This document shows positions 36,041 to 44,843 of a stretch of 64,000 nt of DNA, in pieces. This DNA comes from Rhodovarius crocodyli (lineage in GTDB: Bacteria; Pseudomonadota; Alphaproteobacteria; Acetobacterales; Acetobacteraceae): contig CAMDJV010000010.1 of the NCBI GenBank assembly GCA_945901085.1, positions 1 to 64,000 on the forward strand. Direction: 5' to 3'. Within the stretch, counting starts at the first letter, position 1. Each line of letters begins with the position of its first letter. Under the pieces are notes generated by a model, which did not search any database, was not told where the DNA came from, and saw only the letters and a program-made list of their open reading frames with translations. The position numbers and the translations under genes were made by a program.

Positions 36041-38848
36041 ATGGCTCTGCGTCTTCTGGTTCTGCTGCTGATGCTGCCCAGCCTTGTCCTGGGGCCAAGG
36101 CCACGCGCCCAGCAGCCCGCTGGCAGCCCGGCCACCACCTTGCCGGGCGGTGGTTTTGCGGGGGGTGCTCCGGGCACCACCCTGGCGCCGCCAGCCCTGC
36201 CATCCGTTCTGCCCGGGGGCTTGCCCCTGCCGAATATGCCGCCCGCCACCCAGCAGGACATTCTGCAACGCCTGCTCGATGCCGGTGCGGGGCGCGGGCC
36301 CGGAGCCCTGGCGCCCTCCCTGCCCCAGCCCCAACCGGGAACACCGCCGGCCTGGACCGCCCAAGGGAGCGTGCAGTGGCGCGGCCAGCAGCCTCCCCAG
36401 GCTCCCCCGGGGCCGGCACCCGGCGAAGAGCCCTTCTCGCCGGTCGAGCAATTCTTCGCCAACCGCATGCCGGTGGCTCTGCGCCAATTCGGCTATGACA
36501 GTTTCCGCAACACCCAGCCGGGCAATGCCACCGGCGTGGGCTTCGGCGCCGTGCCGGAGGATTACGTGATCGGCCGCGATGATGAGCTGGTGCTCTCCTT
36601 CCGCGGCCGCGCCCGCCACACCGTCTCCGGCCGCGTGACGCGCGAGGGGCTGCTGATGCTGCCCGAGATGCAGCCGGTGCCCGCCGCCGGGCGGACGCTG
36701 CGCGCGCTGCGGGCCGATCTCGATGCACGAGTGGCGCGCGAGTTGGCGGGCAGCGAGGTCTTCGTCTCCATCGGCCAGCTGCGCCAGGTGGCGGTGTTTG
36801 TCGGCGGCGAGGTGATGCAGCCGGGCATGGTCGTGCTCTCGCCCCTGGCCACGGTGCTCGATGCCATATTGGCGGCTGGCGGGCCGCGCCGCACCGGCTC
36901 GCTGCGCGCCATCCGGGTGGGCAATCGCAGCGTCGATCTCTACCCGGTCATCTCCGGCGATGGCGGCGAGCAGCCGGAGTTGCGCCTCGCGGAGGGCGAG
37001 CGTGTGGTCGTGCCGCCCATCGGCGCGGTGGCGGCCATTGGCGGCGAGGTGTCGCGCCCGGGGATTTATGAGCTGCCACCGGGCCGCAATGAGGCGCCGC
37101 TGGCCATGATGCTGCGCCTGGCGGGCGAGGCGCTGCGCCCGAGCGGCAACCGCTTCCTGCTGGAGACGACCGATGGCAGCGGCCGCCGCGCCTTCCGCGA
37201 GATTGCCCTGCGCGACACGCTGCGCCGCGGCGATGCGCTGCTGGTGCAGCCGGGGGTGGACGCGCAATCGGGCGGGCTGCGCCTGGGCGGGCATGTCGCA
37301 ACACCGCTGACCCGCGCGGCGGCCGGGCGTGGCGCCACGCTGCGCGGCCTGCTCAGTGACCCGCAAATGGTGCGGCCCGACCCCTATATCCGCATGGGGC
37401 TGATCTGGCGCGCCGATGCCCGCACCCGGGTGCGCCGTCTGGTGCCCTTTGACCTGGGCAAGCTGCTGACCGGCGGGCCGGATACCCGGCTGCAGGAGAA
37501 TGACGAGGTGATCCTGCTCGGCCTGCCCGATGTGCTCTGGCTGGCCAGCCCCTCGGTGCAGCGGGCGCTGCGGGGCGAGGGTGTGGACACCAACACCCAG
37601 CCCATGCCCGCGCCACAGCCCGGCCAGATGCCGCAGCCCACACCCAACCTCGTGGGCGAATGCCCGGCGCTGACCCAACTGGTGATCGCCGCGCGCGCCG
37701 CCCCCGCACGCTTCGCCCATGCCCGCGCCGCCGGCTTTCCGGATTATGGCAGCGCGCCCTGTCCGCAGATCTTCATCGACTACCCGGCCCTGCTGGCCTT
37801 CCTGCTCGACAATGCCATGCTGTTGCTCGGCGAGGTGCGGCTGCCCGGCCTTTACCCGGTGCTGGACAATACCGGGCTGGATGAGGCGCTGGCGGCGGCG
37901 GGCGGCATCACCGATACGGCCGACCTCGCCGCCATCGAATTGGCGCGCGAGCCCTCGGAGCAGGCGACCTCCATCCCGCTCAGCCGCACGGTGCTGGATT
38001 TGCGCAGCCGCAACTTCGCCGCGGTGCGGCTTTCTCCGCGCGATGCCATCCGCATCCCGCGCGGCTTCACCGATCGCGATGTCGGGCCGGTGACGCTGAT
38101 GGGCGAGTTTCTTCGCCCCGGGGTTTATGACATCCGCCGGGGCGAGCGGCTCTCAGAGCTGATCTCCCGCGCCGGTGGGCTGACACCGCAGGCCTTCCCC
38201 TATGGCGCGGTGATGACGCGTGAGACGGTGCGGCTGCGCCAGCAGGAGGGTTTCTCGCGCACCGCCACCGAGCTGGAACAGGGGCTGATGCAGGTGGCCG
38301 CCGGGCAGGCGGTGGTGGGGCGCAGCGGCAGCGGCGGCGATATCGTTGGCGCCATCACCGCCGGGCGGGAGATGGCCAATGCGCTGCGCCAGGCCCGCGC
38401 CGCGGGGCGCATGGTGGTGGAGGCCAATCCGGTGATCCTGGCCGGCCGGCCCGAATTGGATGTGCTGATGGAGCCGGGCGACCTTCTGGTGATGCCCAAG
38501 CGGCCCAATGAGGTGACGGTGGTGGGCTCGGTGCTCAATCCCGGCAGCCTGCAATTCGCCACCGGCTGGCGGGCCACGCAATATGTCCGCGCCTCAGGCG
38601 GGCCGCAGCGCTTTGCCGATGGCGGCCGGGCCTTTGTGGTGCTGCCCAATGGCACCTCCACCCCGGCGGGCTTAGGACCGTGGCAGGCGGGCGGGCCACC
38701 GGTGCCGCCGGGCTCGCTCATCGTCGTGCCGCAGGACCCCAGCCCTTACGAAAATTGGGGCATTTTGCGAGACCTGACGGCGGTGTTCGGGCAGATTGCC
38801 ATCTCGGCGGCGGCGCTGGCGGTGATCAGCCGGAATCGTGGCAATTGA
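36041..38848 (+). CDS. Polysaccharide biosynthesis/export (OPX) protein with multiple SLBB domains
   Basis: A large outer-membrane polysaccharide export protein of 935 residues. A signal peptide (MALRLLVLLLMLPSLVLGP) leads into a Pro/Gly-rich segment (about residues 25-135), then the export domain with EDYVIGRDDELVLSFRGRA and several SLBB-like repeats (VGGEVMQPGMVVLSPLATVL, IGGEVSRPGIYELP, MGEFLRPGVYDIRRGERL, VVGSVLNPGSLQFA). A C-terminal hydrophobic segment (about residues 910-930) matches the membrane-spanning ends of OPX proteins. It is followed by the YjbH-like gene and divergent from the heparinase-like gene; no glycosyltransferases or Wzc are in view. Confidence 0.9.
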   Translation: MALRLLVLLLMLPSLVLGPRPRAQQPAGSPATTLPGGGFAGGAPGTTLAPPALPSVLPGGLPLPNMPPATQQDILQRLLDAGAGRGPGALAPSLPQPQPGTPPAWTAQGSVQWRGQQPPQAPPGPAPGEEPFSPVEQFFANRMPVALRQFGYDSFRNTQPGNATGVGFGAVPEDYVIGRDDELVLSFRGRARHTVSGRVTREGLLMLPEMQPVPAAGRTLRALRADLDARVARELAGSEVFVSIGQLRQVAVFVGGEVMQPGMVVLSPLATVLDAILAAGGPRRTGSLRAIRVGNRSVDLYPVISGDGGEQPELRLAEGERVVVPPIGAVAAIGGEVSRPGIYELPPGRNEAPLAMMLRLAGEALRPSGNRFLLETTDGSGRRAFREIALRDTLRRGDALLVQPGVDAQSGGLRLGGHVATPLTRAAAGRGATLRGLLSDPQMVRPDPYIRMGLIWRADARTRVRRLVPFDLGKLLTGGPDTRLQENDEVILLGLPDVLWLASPSVQRALRGEGVDTNTQPMPAPQPGQMPQPTPNLVGECPALTQLVIAARAAPARFAHARAAGFPDYGSAPCPQIFIDYPALLAFLLDNAMLLLGEVRLPGLYPVLDNTGLDEALAAAGGITDTADLAAIELAREPSEQATSIPLSRTVLDLRSRNFAAVRLSPRDAIRIPRGFTDRDVGPVTLMGEFLRPGVYDIRRGERLSELISRAGGLTPQAFPYGAVMTRETVRLRQQEGFSRTATELEQGLMQVAAGQAVVGRSGSGGDIVGAITAGREMANALRQARAAGRMVVEANPVILAGRPELDVLMEPGDLLVMPKRPNEVTVVGSVLNPGSLQFATGWRATQYVRASGGPQRFADGGRAFVVLPNGTSTPAGLGPWQAGGPPVPPGSLIVVPQDPSPYENWGILRDLTAVFGQIAISAAALAVISRNRGN

Positions 38849-38896
38849 GCGCGCGGTGGCACTGGGCGCGGGCCCGGTCGGCCTGCGGCTGATCGG

Positions 38897-41095
38897 GTGG
38901 GTCGGCAGGGTATCAGGGCGCTTGGCGCGGCGCTGCCCCGTGCGGCGCTGCCCCGTGCGGCACTGCTCTGGGCGGCGCTGCCCCGTGCGGCGGTGCCCCG
39001 TGCGGCACTGCTCTGGGCGGCACTGCTGGCAGAACCCGCCTGGCCGGAAGAGGCGGTTGAGCCCTCGGGCGCCAATTTCGGCGGCATGGGGCTGGTGGAA
39101 AGCCGCAATGCCCGCATGCGCGCCGATGGCACCATCGAGGCCGGTGCCTCCCAGCGGCATCAGCGCCGCTTCAGCTTCATCAACTGGCAGGCTCTGCCGT
39201 GGCTGGAGGCCACCTTCCGCCTGACCGACAGGCTGAACGCCACCACCGGCCACGGCAAGACCACCGACCGCGCCTTCGACCTGCGCGCCCGGCTCTGGGA
39301 GGAGAATAACTGGCGGCCAGCCCTGGCGGTGGGGGTGCAGGATGCCATCGGCACCGGCATCTATGCCGCCGAGTATATTGTAGGCAGCAAGAGGTTTTGG
39401 GATTTCGACCTCACGCTCGGCATGGGCTGGGGGCGGCTGGCCACCGGCAGCGACCTGCCCAACCCGCTGGGCTATGGGCTTTCATCCTTCAACACCCGCC
39501 CCCGCCAGGTGGGCCAGGGTGGCGTGCCGGCTTTCAACACGTTGTTTCGTGGGCAGCGGGTGGACCTCTTCGGCGGGGTGGAGTGGAATGTGCCGGAGAT
39601 TCCCACGCCCTTTGGCGGGATCACGGGGCTTCGGGTGAAGCTGGAATATTCCGCCGATGCGCTGCGCGACGAGCGCGGTGGCTATCCCGCCCGCAGCACT
39701 GCCCTGCGCGGGCGGGCAGAGACGCGATTCAATGCCGGGCTGCAATGGAGCAATGAGTTCTTCGATATTGGTGCCAGCTTCGTGCATGGCACCGATGCCG
39801 TGCTGCGGCTGAGCCTGCGGCTGGACCCGCTGAACCCGCCGGAATTTCGCCGCGCACCGCCGCCGCTGATGGTGCCACGGCCCGAGCCGGTGGAGGAATT
39901 CACCAATGAAAGCGTGGCCATGGCGCTCTTCCCCGCGCTGCGGGAGGCAGGTTTTACCCCGCTGGGCTTGGATATTCGCGATGATGAGGCGGTGGTGACG
40001 GTGAGCGGCGGGCGGTTTCGCACCCTGGCGCAGATGGCCGCAAGGGTGGCGCGCGCCGCCCAGCCGCATGTGCCGGCCACGATTGAGCGCATCCGTGTGG
40101 TGCATGAGCGTGCCGGGGCGACGATTGGCCGGGTGGTGATTCTGCGCGAGGCGATGGAGGCGGCGGCCTGGGGCAGCGGCAGCGCCGAGGAGGTGTTTGG
40201 CAGCGCTCAATTGCTGGCGGCGATGCCTGAGGCGGGCGGGTTTAGGGTGCCGCCACCGCATCTCGCCTGGGGCATCGAGCCGCGGCTGAAGCTGCAATTG
40301 GGCGACCCTCAGCAAAGCCTGCGCTACCAGCTGGGGGCGGCCGCTGGCGGGCGGCTGGAGCTGGGCTGGGGGATCGTCATGGCGGGTGCCGTGCAGCAAA
40401 CCCTGGTGCAGAATATGGACCAGGGCCTGCCCAGCAATTCCGCCCTGGCGCATGTGCGCAGCGACTTTGCCCGCTATGCCAGGGCGGGCACCACATCCAT
40501 CCCGGCGCTTTATGTTGAGCGGATGTGGAACCCGGCACCGGATTGGTTTGCGCGGTTGAGCGCGGGGCTGCTGGAGCCGATGTTTGCCGGCGGTGGGGCT
40601 GAGTTGCTGTGGCGGCCGCATGATTCCGCCCTGGCGCTGGGGGTGGATGTGAATGTGCTGGCGCAACGGCATTATCGCCAGCGTTTCGCGATGCTTGGGT
40701 ACAACACGGTGACCGGCCATGCCTCGGCCTATTGGGATACGCCGTGGTGGAACATCTACACCGTGCTGCGGGCGGGGCGTTATTTGGCGGGTGATTGGGG
40801 GACGACATTGGAGGTGGGACGGCGCTTTGACAGCGGCGTGGAGATTGGCGGTTTTGCCACCTTTACCAATGTCGCCTTCAGCCGGTTTGGTGAGGGGAGT
40901 TTTGACAAGGGGGTTTTCATTCGCATTCCCTTTGACCTGTTTGGGCCGAGCACGCAGGCGCGCGCCAATTTGAATTTTCGCACGGTGCAGCGCGATGGCG
41001 GCCAAAGGTTGAGTGTGGATAACCCGCTATGGGATGTGTCGCGCGATGGCAGGGCGGATGCGCTTCGCGCTGGGTTTGGCGGCTTTGGCCGCTGA
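38897..41095 (+). CDS. YjbH-like exopolysaccharide outer-membrane protein with repeat-built signal peptide
   Basis: A predicted outer-membrane beta-barrel of 732 residues related to YjbH, which in enterobacteria acts with an OPX protein in exopolysaccharide export. The only start without an upstream in-frame alternative is GTG at 38897, 48 nt after the OPX stop. Residues 11-45 are seven consecutive 5-residue units (AALPR, AALPR, AALLW, AALPR, AAVPR, AALLW, AALLA) coded by 15-bp tandem repeats, and they form the hydrophobic part of the signal peptide. The mature part begins near SGANFGGMGL, with YjbH-type blocks such as TTDRAFDLRARLWEE. The barrel ends near 41095 with NPLWDVSRDGRADALRAGFG. Confidence 0.85.
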   Translation: MGRQGIRALGAALPRAALPRAALLWAALPRAAVPRAALLWAALLAEPAWPEEAVEPSGANFGGMGLVESRNARMRADGTIEAGASQRHQRRFSFINWQALPWLEATFRLTDRLNATTGHGKTTDRAFDLRARLWEENNWRPALAVGVQDAIGTGIYAAEYIVGSKRFWDFDLTLGMGWGRLATGSDLPNPLGYGLSSFNTRPRQVGQGGVPAFNTLFRGQRVDLFGGVEWNVPEIPTPFGGITGLRVKLEYSADALRDERGGYPARSTALRGRAETRFNAGLQWSNEFFDIGASFVHGTDAVLRLSLRLDPLNPPEFRRAPPPLMVPRPEPVEEFTNESVAMALFPALREAGFTPLGLDIRDDEAVVTVSGGRFRTLAQMAARVARAAQPHVPATIERIRVVHERAGATIGRVVILREAMEAAAWGSGSAEEVFGSAQLLAAMPEAGGFRVPPPHLAWGIEPRLKLQLGDPQQSLRYQLGAAAGGRLELGWGIVMAGAVQQTLVQNMDQGLPSNSALAHVRSDFARYARAGTTSIPALYVERMWNPAPDWFARLSAGLLEPMFAGGGAELLWRPHDSALALGVDVNVLAQRHYRQRFAMLGYNTVTGHASAYWDTPWWNIYTVLRAGRYLAGDWGTTLEVGRRFDSGVEIGGFATFTNVAFSRFGEGSFDKGVFIRIPFDLFGPSTQARANLNFRTVQRDGGQRLSVDNPLWDVSRDGRADALRAGFGGFGR
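38927..39031 (+). repeat. 15-bp tandem repeat, seven units, inside the YjbH-like signal peptide
   Basis: Seven 15-bp units run in frame. Consensus GCGGCGCTGCCCCGT, with a second type GCGGCACTGCTCTGG at units 3 and 6. Because the unit is five codons, gain or loss of units would lengthen or shorten the signal peptide without a frameshift. Confidence 0.9.
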
Positions 41096-41358
41096 GGCGG
41101 ATGCGGCCTTTGAACAAGGCGAAGCATGGAATGCCCTGCAGCGGGTGAAGGGTGTCGCGCCTGGGAATTCATGCTCGTTCGTTATATGTATTTATCTGCA
41201 CTAATTTTATAATAATGAGTTATCGTGCGAATTTTGTGGGTTATTGTATTTAATAGTTATATTTATCAATGGTTTGGTTGATTTTTTGTCTTGCGAATAG
41301 TTTGGCGCACATCAAAACTCGTCATTTCTCAGGTTTAACGTGATTAGTAAAATTTAAG
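41096..41358. other. AT-rich spacer after the YjbH-like gene
   Basis: About 200 nt of this 263-nt spacer (from 41170) are strongly AT-rich. No gene or clear hairpin is seen. It marks a change from the core-like region to an accessory one. Confidence 0.6.
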
Positions 41359-42063
41359 ATGTTCGACGCCGTGCATTCGCGGGTTATGGGTCTGATGAGT
41401 TCGAGGCGGCCGCTTTTCCAGCACGGCAATGTGCTGCTAGCGGAACCAACCAGTTCTATTATTGTTGATATTGGAATGAATTTTGGCAGGCTTAGCGTCT
41501 GTGCAGAAGATGAGCCCTATTTATGGCGAGGGCGGTTTTCGCGGCGGCGGTGGATTTGCAAATGCGAATGCGGCAAGTTGACCTCCGTGCGCGAGGATAT
41601 GCTCAAAAACGGCAGGACCTCGAGTTGTGGCTGTTTCCGCAATGACCAGACCGCGGATCGCTTCACGCTGCATGGCGGTAAACGCAGCACGATGCGGCTC
41701 CCGGAGTATCAAGCCTGGCAGACCCTTTTGCATCGCAATAGTTCAGAATTGATCTGCGCGAATTGGTGCCTGCCGAATGGTGAGGGATTTAGCAATTTCT
41801 TCCGAGACATTGGCAAAAGGCCCACACCGAAACATCGGCTGGTGCGGGTGAATGCAAAGGAGCCATTTTCACCTGCGAATTGCTTATGGTCAGATCAAAT
41901 ACCCCGCCGCGGGGTGCCGCGACGGAGCATCCGGATCAGCAATGTGGAGATGACACTGCGCGAAGCTGCGGCGCAATTCGGCGTGCCCTACGCGGTGCTA
42001 TGCCGAAGACTGCAAAGGGGCTGGTGTGCGGAGCGCGCCGTGCAACCACTCGTGGTGGCCTAG
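41359..42063 (+). CDS. HNH/zinc-finger-like DNA-binding protein of phage type
   Basis: A protein of 234 residues. It contains a cysteine knuckle CKCECG then SSCGCF (about residues 69-94) of the kind seen in phage HNH and AP2-linked proteins, a central EYQAWQTLLHR and KHRLVRVNAKEPFSPANC block that matches the pattern of phage homing-type proteins, and a C-terminal helix-turn-helix-like segment MTLREAAAQFGVPYAVLCRR. A canonical HNH catalytic triad is not certain. An AT-rich spacer upstream and the lack of related neighbours suggest recent transfer. The role, either DNA cleavage or binding, is unknown. Confidence 0.6.
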   Translation: MFDAVHSRVMGLMSSRRPLFQHGNVLLAEPTSSIIVDIGMNFGRLSVCAEDEPYLWRGRFSRRRWICKCECGKLTSVREDMLKNGRTSSCGCFRNDQTADRFTLHGGKRSTMRLPEYQAWQTLLHRNSSELICANWCLPNGEGFSNFFRDIGKRPTPKHRLVRVNAKEPFSPANCLWSDQIPRRGVPRRSIRISNVEMTLREAAAQFGVPYAVLCRRLQRGWCAERAVQPLVVA

Positions 42064-42251
42064 CCTCGGGCTTCTTCGGCCTCAACGGCGCGGATCACCT
42101 CGGCAAGTGCCGTGATCGCGCGACCCAGGCAGATCTTGGCCTCCTCGGAGCGGCTCTCCTTGAGCAGCAATTGCGCTGTATCGACGGACAAGGCGGCGGT
42201 GGCGAAAAACTGGGCCAGCCGATGCTGAGATTTGGCGGTAGCCGAGGTCAT
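42060..42251 (-). CDS. Small helical protein co-encoded with a response regulator
   Basis: A 63-residue protein (MTSATAKSQHRLAQFF...) whose ATG at 42251 comes one nucleotide after the stop of the OmpR-type regulator, a clear sign of coupling. It is predicted all-helical (FFATAALSVDTAQLLLKE, then ITALAEVIRAVEAEEA), with no known domain recognised. It overlaps the end of the convergent HNH-like gene by 4 nt. It could be an accessory to the two-component system, but nothing in the sequence proves it. Confidence 0.55.
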   Translation of the reverse strand: MTSATAKSQHRLAQFFATAALSVDTAQLLLKESRSEEAKICLGRAITALAEVIRAVEAEEARG

Positions 42252-42252
42252 G

Positions 42253-42999
42253 TCAGCCCTCACCATCATCAGCGCGGCTGTCCTGTTCGGGGAAGCCCAT
42301 GAATGCATAACCGATGGGTCGGATCGTCTTGATCACCGTTGGTTCCGAGCCGGGCTCGATTTTGGCGCGGATTTTGCGGATCAAGGTATCCACCGCACGG
42401 TCCGTCGGGTCATAACGGCGGCCGAAGACACTCTCGAAGAGGACCGCGCGGCTCACCGGCTCACCCGCCGATTCATAGAGCACGCGCAGCATGGTGAATT
42501 CTGCCGTGGTGAGCGGGCAGATGGCGCCATTGGGGCGGCGCAACTCGCGCCGGGCGACTTGAAAGCGCCACTCGCCTGAAATGCTGGCGGCAGCCAGTTG
42601 CGCTGGCGCTGCCGCTATCCGATTGCGTCGCACCACTGCACGGATGCGGGCAAGAATTTCCCTGGGAGAGGTTGTTTTTTCGCACTCATCATCCGCGCCG
42701 AGTTCAAGATTGACAATCCTGTCCATCGGATCGGATTTGCCCGTAATGATGATACATGGAAATTCGTATTTTTGCCGAACGGTTTTTAAGACATCTGTTC
42801 CGCTAACCATATCGAGCCGCTGGTCTAACAATAAAATATCAGGAATTTTTAATTGGAGCAGGGGGAAAAAATCATTAGCATTCAGAACGGCATCAACCTT
42901 ACAGCCGTTTAGCTCCAGATATGCTTTTATTGCATCGCAAAACGCGCGATCATCATCAAGTACAATAACGTGAATTGCCTCGCCAGAATCTGATTTCAT
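42253..42999 (-). CDS. OmpR/PhoB-family response regulator
   Basis: A two-component response regulator of 248 residues. The receiver domain (about 9-125) has the acidic cluster VLDDD, the phospho-acceptor Asp59 in LLLDQRL, and ITGKSDP; the usual KPF after the conserved lysine reads EKTTSP, a deviation. The winged-helix output domain (about 145-240) carries LTTAEFTMLRVL and DRAVDTLIRKIRAKIEPGS. It lies between a receiver-ATPase hybrid (43246) and the histidine kinase at 45426, which is the probable partner. The first third is richer in A+T than the rest. Confidence 0.92.
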   Translation of the reverse strand: MKSDSGEAIHVIVLDDDRAFCDAIKAYLELNGCKVDAVLNANDFFPLLQLKIPDILLLDQRLDMVSGTDVLKTVRQKYEFPCIIITGKSDPMDRIVNLELGADDECEKTTSPREILARIRAVVRRNRIAAAPAQLAAASISGEWRFQVARRELRRPNGAICPLTTAEFTMLRVLYESAGEPVSRAVLFESVFGRRYDPTDRAVDTLIRKIRAKIEPGSEPTVIKTIRPIGYAFMGFPEQDSRADDGEG

Positions 43000-43245
43000 A
43001 GCCTCAACCGCGCTTGATAGGGGTAATTACAACGATATTGGGAGACAAATCAAGTTTCCAACAACGCAGCCGAAAATTTTTGCCCAGACATTCAATTTTG
43101 CAGATTGAATCTACTGCGGTAATTACAATGAATTGTACGATAATGCGTAATTTAGATAGAAGGCCCGCGATAGCCGGGATAACCACACTCTCCGATTGAT
43201 GCTCGTGGTGATCCTCCAGCCGTTTAGCCATAGCCTGAGGCATCC

Positions 43246-44397
43246 TCACTTGACCGGCCGCACCGGCAGCGAGAGCTGCAGGGCGACTCGACCTGACGAA
43301 GTCACTGTTGTGGATAGCGCGCCCCGCTCCAGCTTCGCCAGCCGTTGAGCCAAAAAAAAACCCAAGGCCGCGCCGCATTCTGCAATAGCACCCGGCTTGC
43401 CATCCATCATGAGCCCCGCTGATGGTTCATTCGCCATTGCATCCGGGCCGGCCCAGAGCCCAAGGCGCGCCCATTTTGCATCTGTGCTCCCGTCAGTGGA
43501 GAGGCCCATGCCAAGCGTGGTGTTGTGGGAGGGGTGAGCGAGCAGCAACCCGGCAGAGAGTTCCAAAATCCGCGCCACACGCTCGCGATCGGCCAAAATT
43601 GCGACCTCTGGCAATGTCTGGTCAATCCGTAAGGCGCAGGCCGGATGGGCCTGGGCAACCCGGTTCAGCACGCCAGTGGCCAGGGGGGCGAGGTCAAGGG
43701 CAGTCTGCGTTCCCGGGGCCTCAAGGGTGAAGGCGTGGAGCAGTTCTTCTAACCGCAGAACCCCTGCCTCCAATTCGTGCAAGTCTTGGAAACCACTGGC
43801 CGCCTTCAGCCGCGGTAGAATCTCGGCCAAGCATGGCGCAATCTCTGGCGGCATGGCGCCGCTGGCAATCTTGGCAGCCAGCGCAGCATTGGTCGTCTCG
43901 AGCCTCGCCAACAGGCTTGCGGAGGGTTGTGCGCCATTCGACAGGCTATGCGCTTGCATCCGCCGGGCCCTTGCCCGTGCGGCGGCCACATCAACGGCTT
44001 TGGCTATCTCATGGAGGCGGAAAGGCTTTGTCAGAAAATCTGATGCACCAGCCCTTTCGGCTCTTGCTGCATCCTCGGTGGAGGCATTGCCGGAAATAAC
44101 GACGACCTCAATCGCGCGCCGCTCGTCGGTCTCGCGGGAAATTTCTTCGGCGAGTTCGAGCCCCTCTTCGCCGGCCAGGCGGACATCGGTGATGACCACC
44201 TCAATATCCCCCCGCGCGGCCAATTGCCGGCGCGCCTCGGTTGCGGAGTAGACCGAGGCAACGGCGAAACCCAGAATCCTGAGGCCCTGCGCCAATTGGT
44301 CCGCCAGCTCGACCTCGTCATCCACCACCAGCACGTGCCGTTGAGGTGGGTCAGACTGGACTGCAGCGGTTGGCGACACGGCCGTCAAAGCACCCAT
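43246..44397 (-). CDS. Response regulator: receiver fused to a degenerate histidine-kinase-like module
   Basis: A protein of 383 residues. The receiver (about 20-145) has VVDDE, phospho-acceptor Asp71 in VVITDVRLAG, and DFLTKPFRLHEIA. The remainder (about 165-380) follows the layout of a kinase helix pair plus ATPase domain but lacks a normal H-box, and the N and G boxes are eroded (VARILELSAGLLLAHP; ECGAALGFFLAQRL; SSGRVALQLSLPV). It may work as a phosphotransfer or scaffold protein rather than a kinase. It is on the same strand as the OmpR-type regulator, 246 nt upstream of it, and its operator region faces the minisatellite spacer. Confidence 0.8.
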   Translation of the reverse strand: MGALTAVSPTAAVQSDPPQRHVLVVDDEVELADQLAQGLRILGFAVASVYSATEARRQLAARGDIEVVITDVRLAGEEGLELAEEISRETDERRAIEVVVISGNASTEDAARAERAGASDFLTKPFRLHEIAKAVDVAAARARARRMQAHSLSNGAQPSASLLARLETTNAALAAKIASGAMPPEIAPCLAEILPRLKAASGFQDLHELEAGVLRLEELLHAFTLEAPGTQTALDLAPLATGVLNRVAQAHPACALRIDQTLPEVAILADRERVARILELSAGLLLAHPSHNTTLGMGLSTDGSTDAKWARLGLWAGPDAMANEPSAGLMMDGKPGAIAECGAALGFFLAQRLAKLERGALSTTVTSSGRVALQLSLPVRPVK

Positions 44398-44843
44398 CAG
44401 CCCACTCCGATAAAGAGAAACCCAGGCAACATGCCGATCGACTCGCTGAACGCCTGCCTCGTCAGTCTTCGTTCATGCACATCGTGACTAAAATACACAT
44501 TTTTACGCATTTTTGAAGACACAAAATTCATCCCTGCGTTTCAAAAAAGCACAGCCTGGGTGCTTGGGGCTCGACATCTCTCCACCCACCCCCACCGAAA
44601 CGCGCGCAGCTCCCACCGCAGGTTTCTCTTTGCCCAAAAACAAGGCGGCCAAACACAATCCGCCCGAACACAATCCGCCCAAACACAATCCGCCCAAACA
44701 CAACCCGGAGGAATAATTCCCATTCCTCAATACGCAATTCAATATGCTGGATGCGGCATTCCAGTGGCAAGCGCCAATGATGCGCATAACGAGGCAAATG
44801 AGCCAGGCAGCATCCTGGCTTTGCGCTATTTTTGGGCAATGTC
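44398..44843. other. Gene-free spacer with minisatellite
   Basis: These 446 nt lie between the receiver-hybrid gene and the RTX fragment. No convincing gene is seen on either strand. The short open frames are generated by the 15-bp repeat at 44636-44710. The interior may contain the recombination breakpoint that truncated the RTX gene. Confidence 0.6.
44636..44710 (-). repeat. 15-bp minisatellite, five units
   Basis: Three near-identical units at 44651-44695 (minus-strand consensus GGGCGGATTGTGTTT), flanked by one degenerate unit on each side. Non-coding as far as can be seen. The unit length equals that of the coding repeat at 38927-39031, but the sequences are only loosely similar. Confidence 0.85.

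Noticed and set aside
38838-39224. Alternative start and frame overlapping the OPX stop (Cys/Arg-rich product)
   Set aside because: It is the shifted frame of the 15-bp repeat. The frame starting at 38897 gives a signal peptide and continues into the YjbH-like barrel.
43004-43245. Minus-strand frame between the two response-regulator genes
   Set aside because: Its first part overlaps the receiver-hybrid gene in another frame and the rest has no domain; more likely spacer.
44636-44710. Possible CRISPR array
   Set aside because: The units are contiguous 15-bp tandem repeats with no spacers, and no cas gene is near; likewise for 38927-39031.
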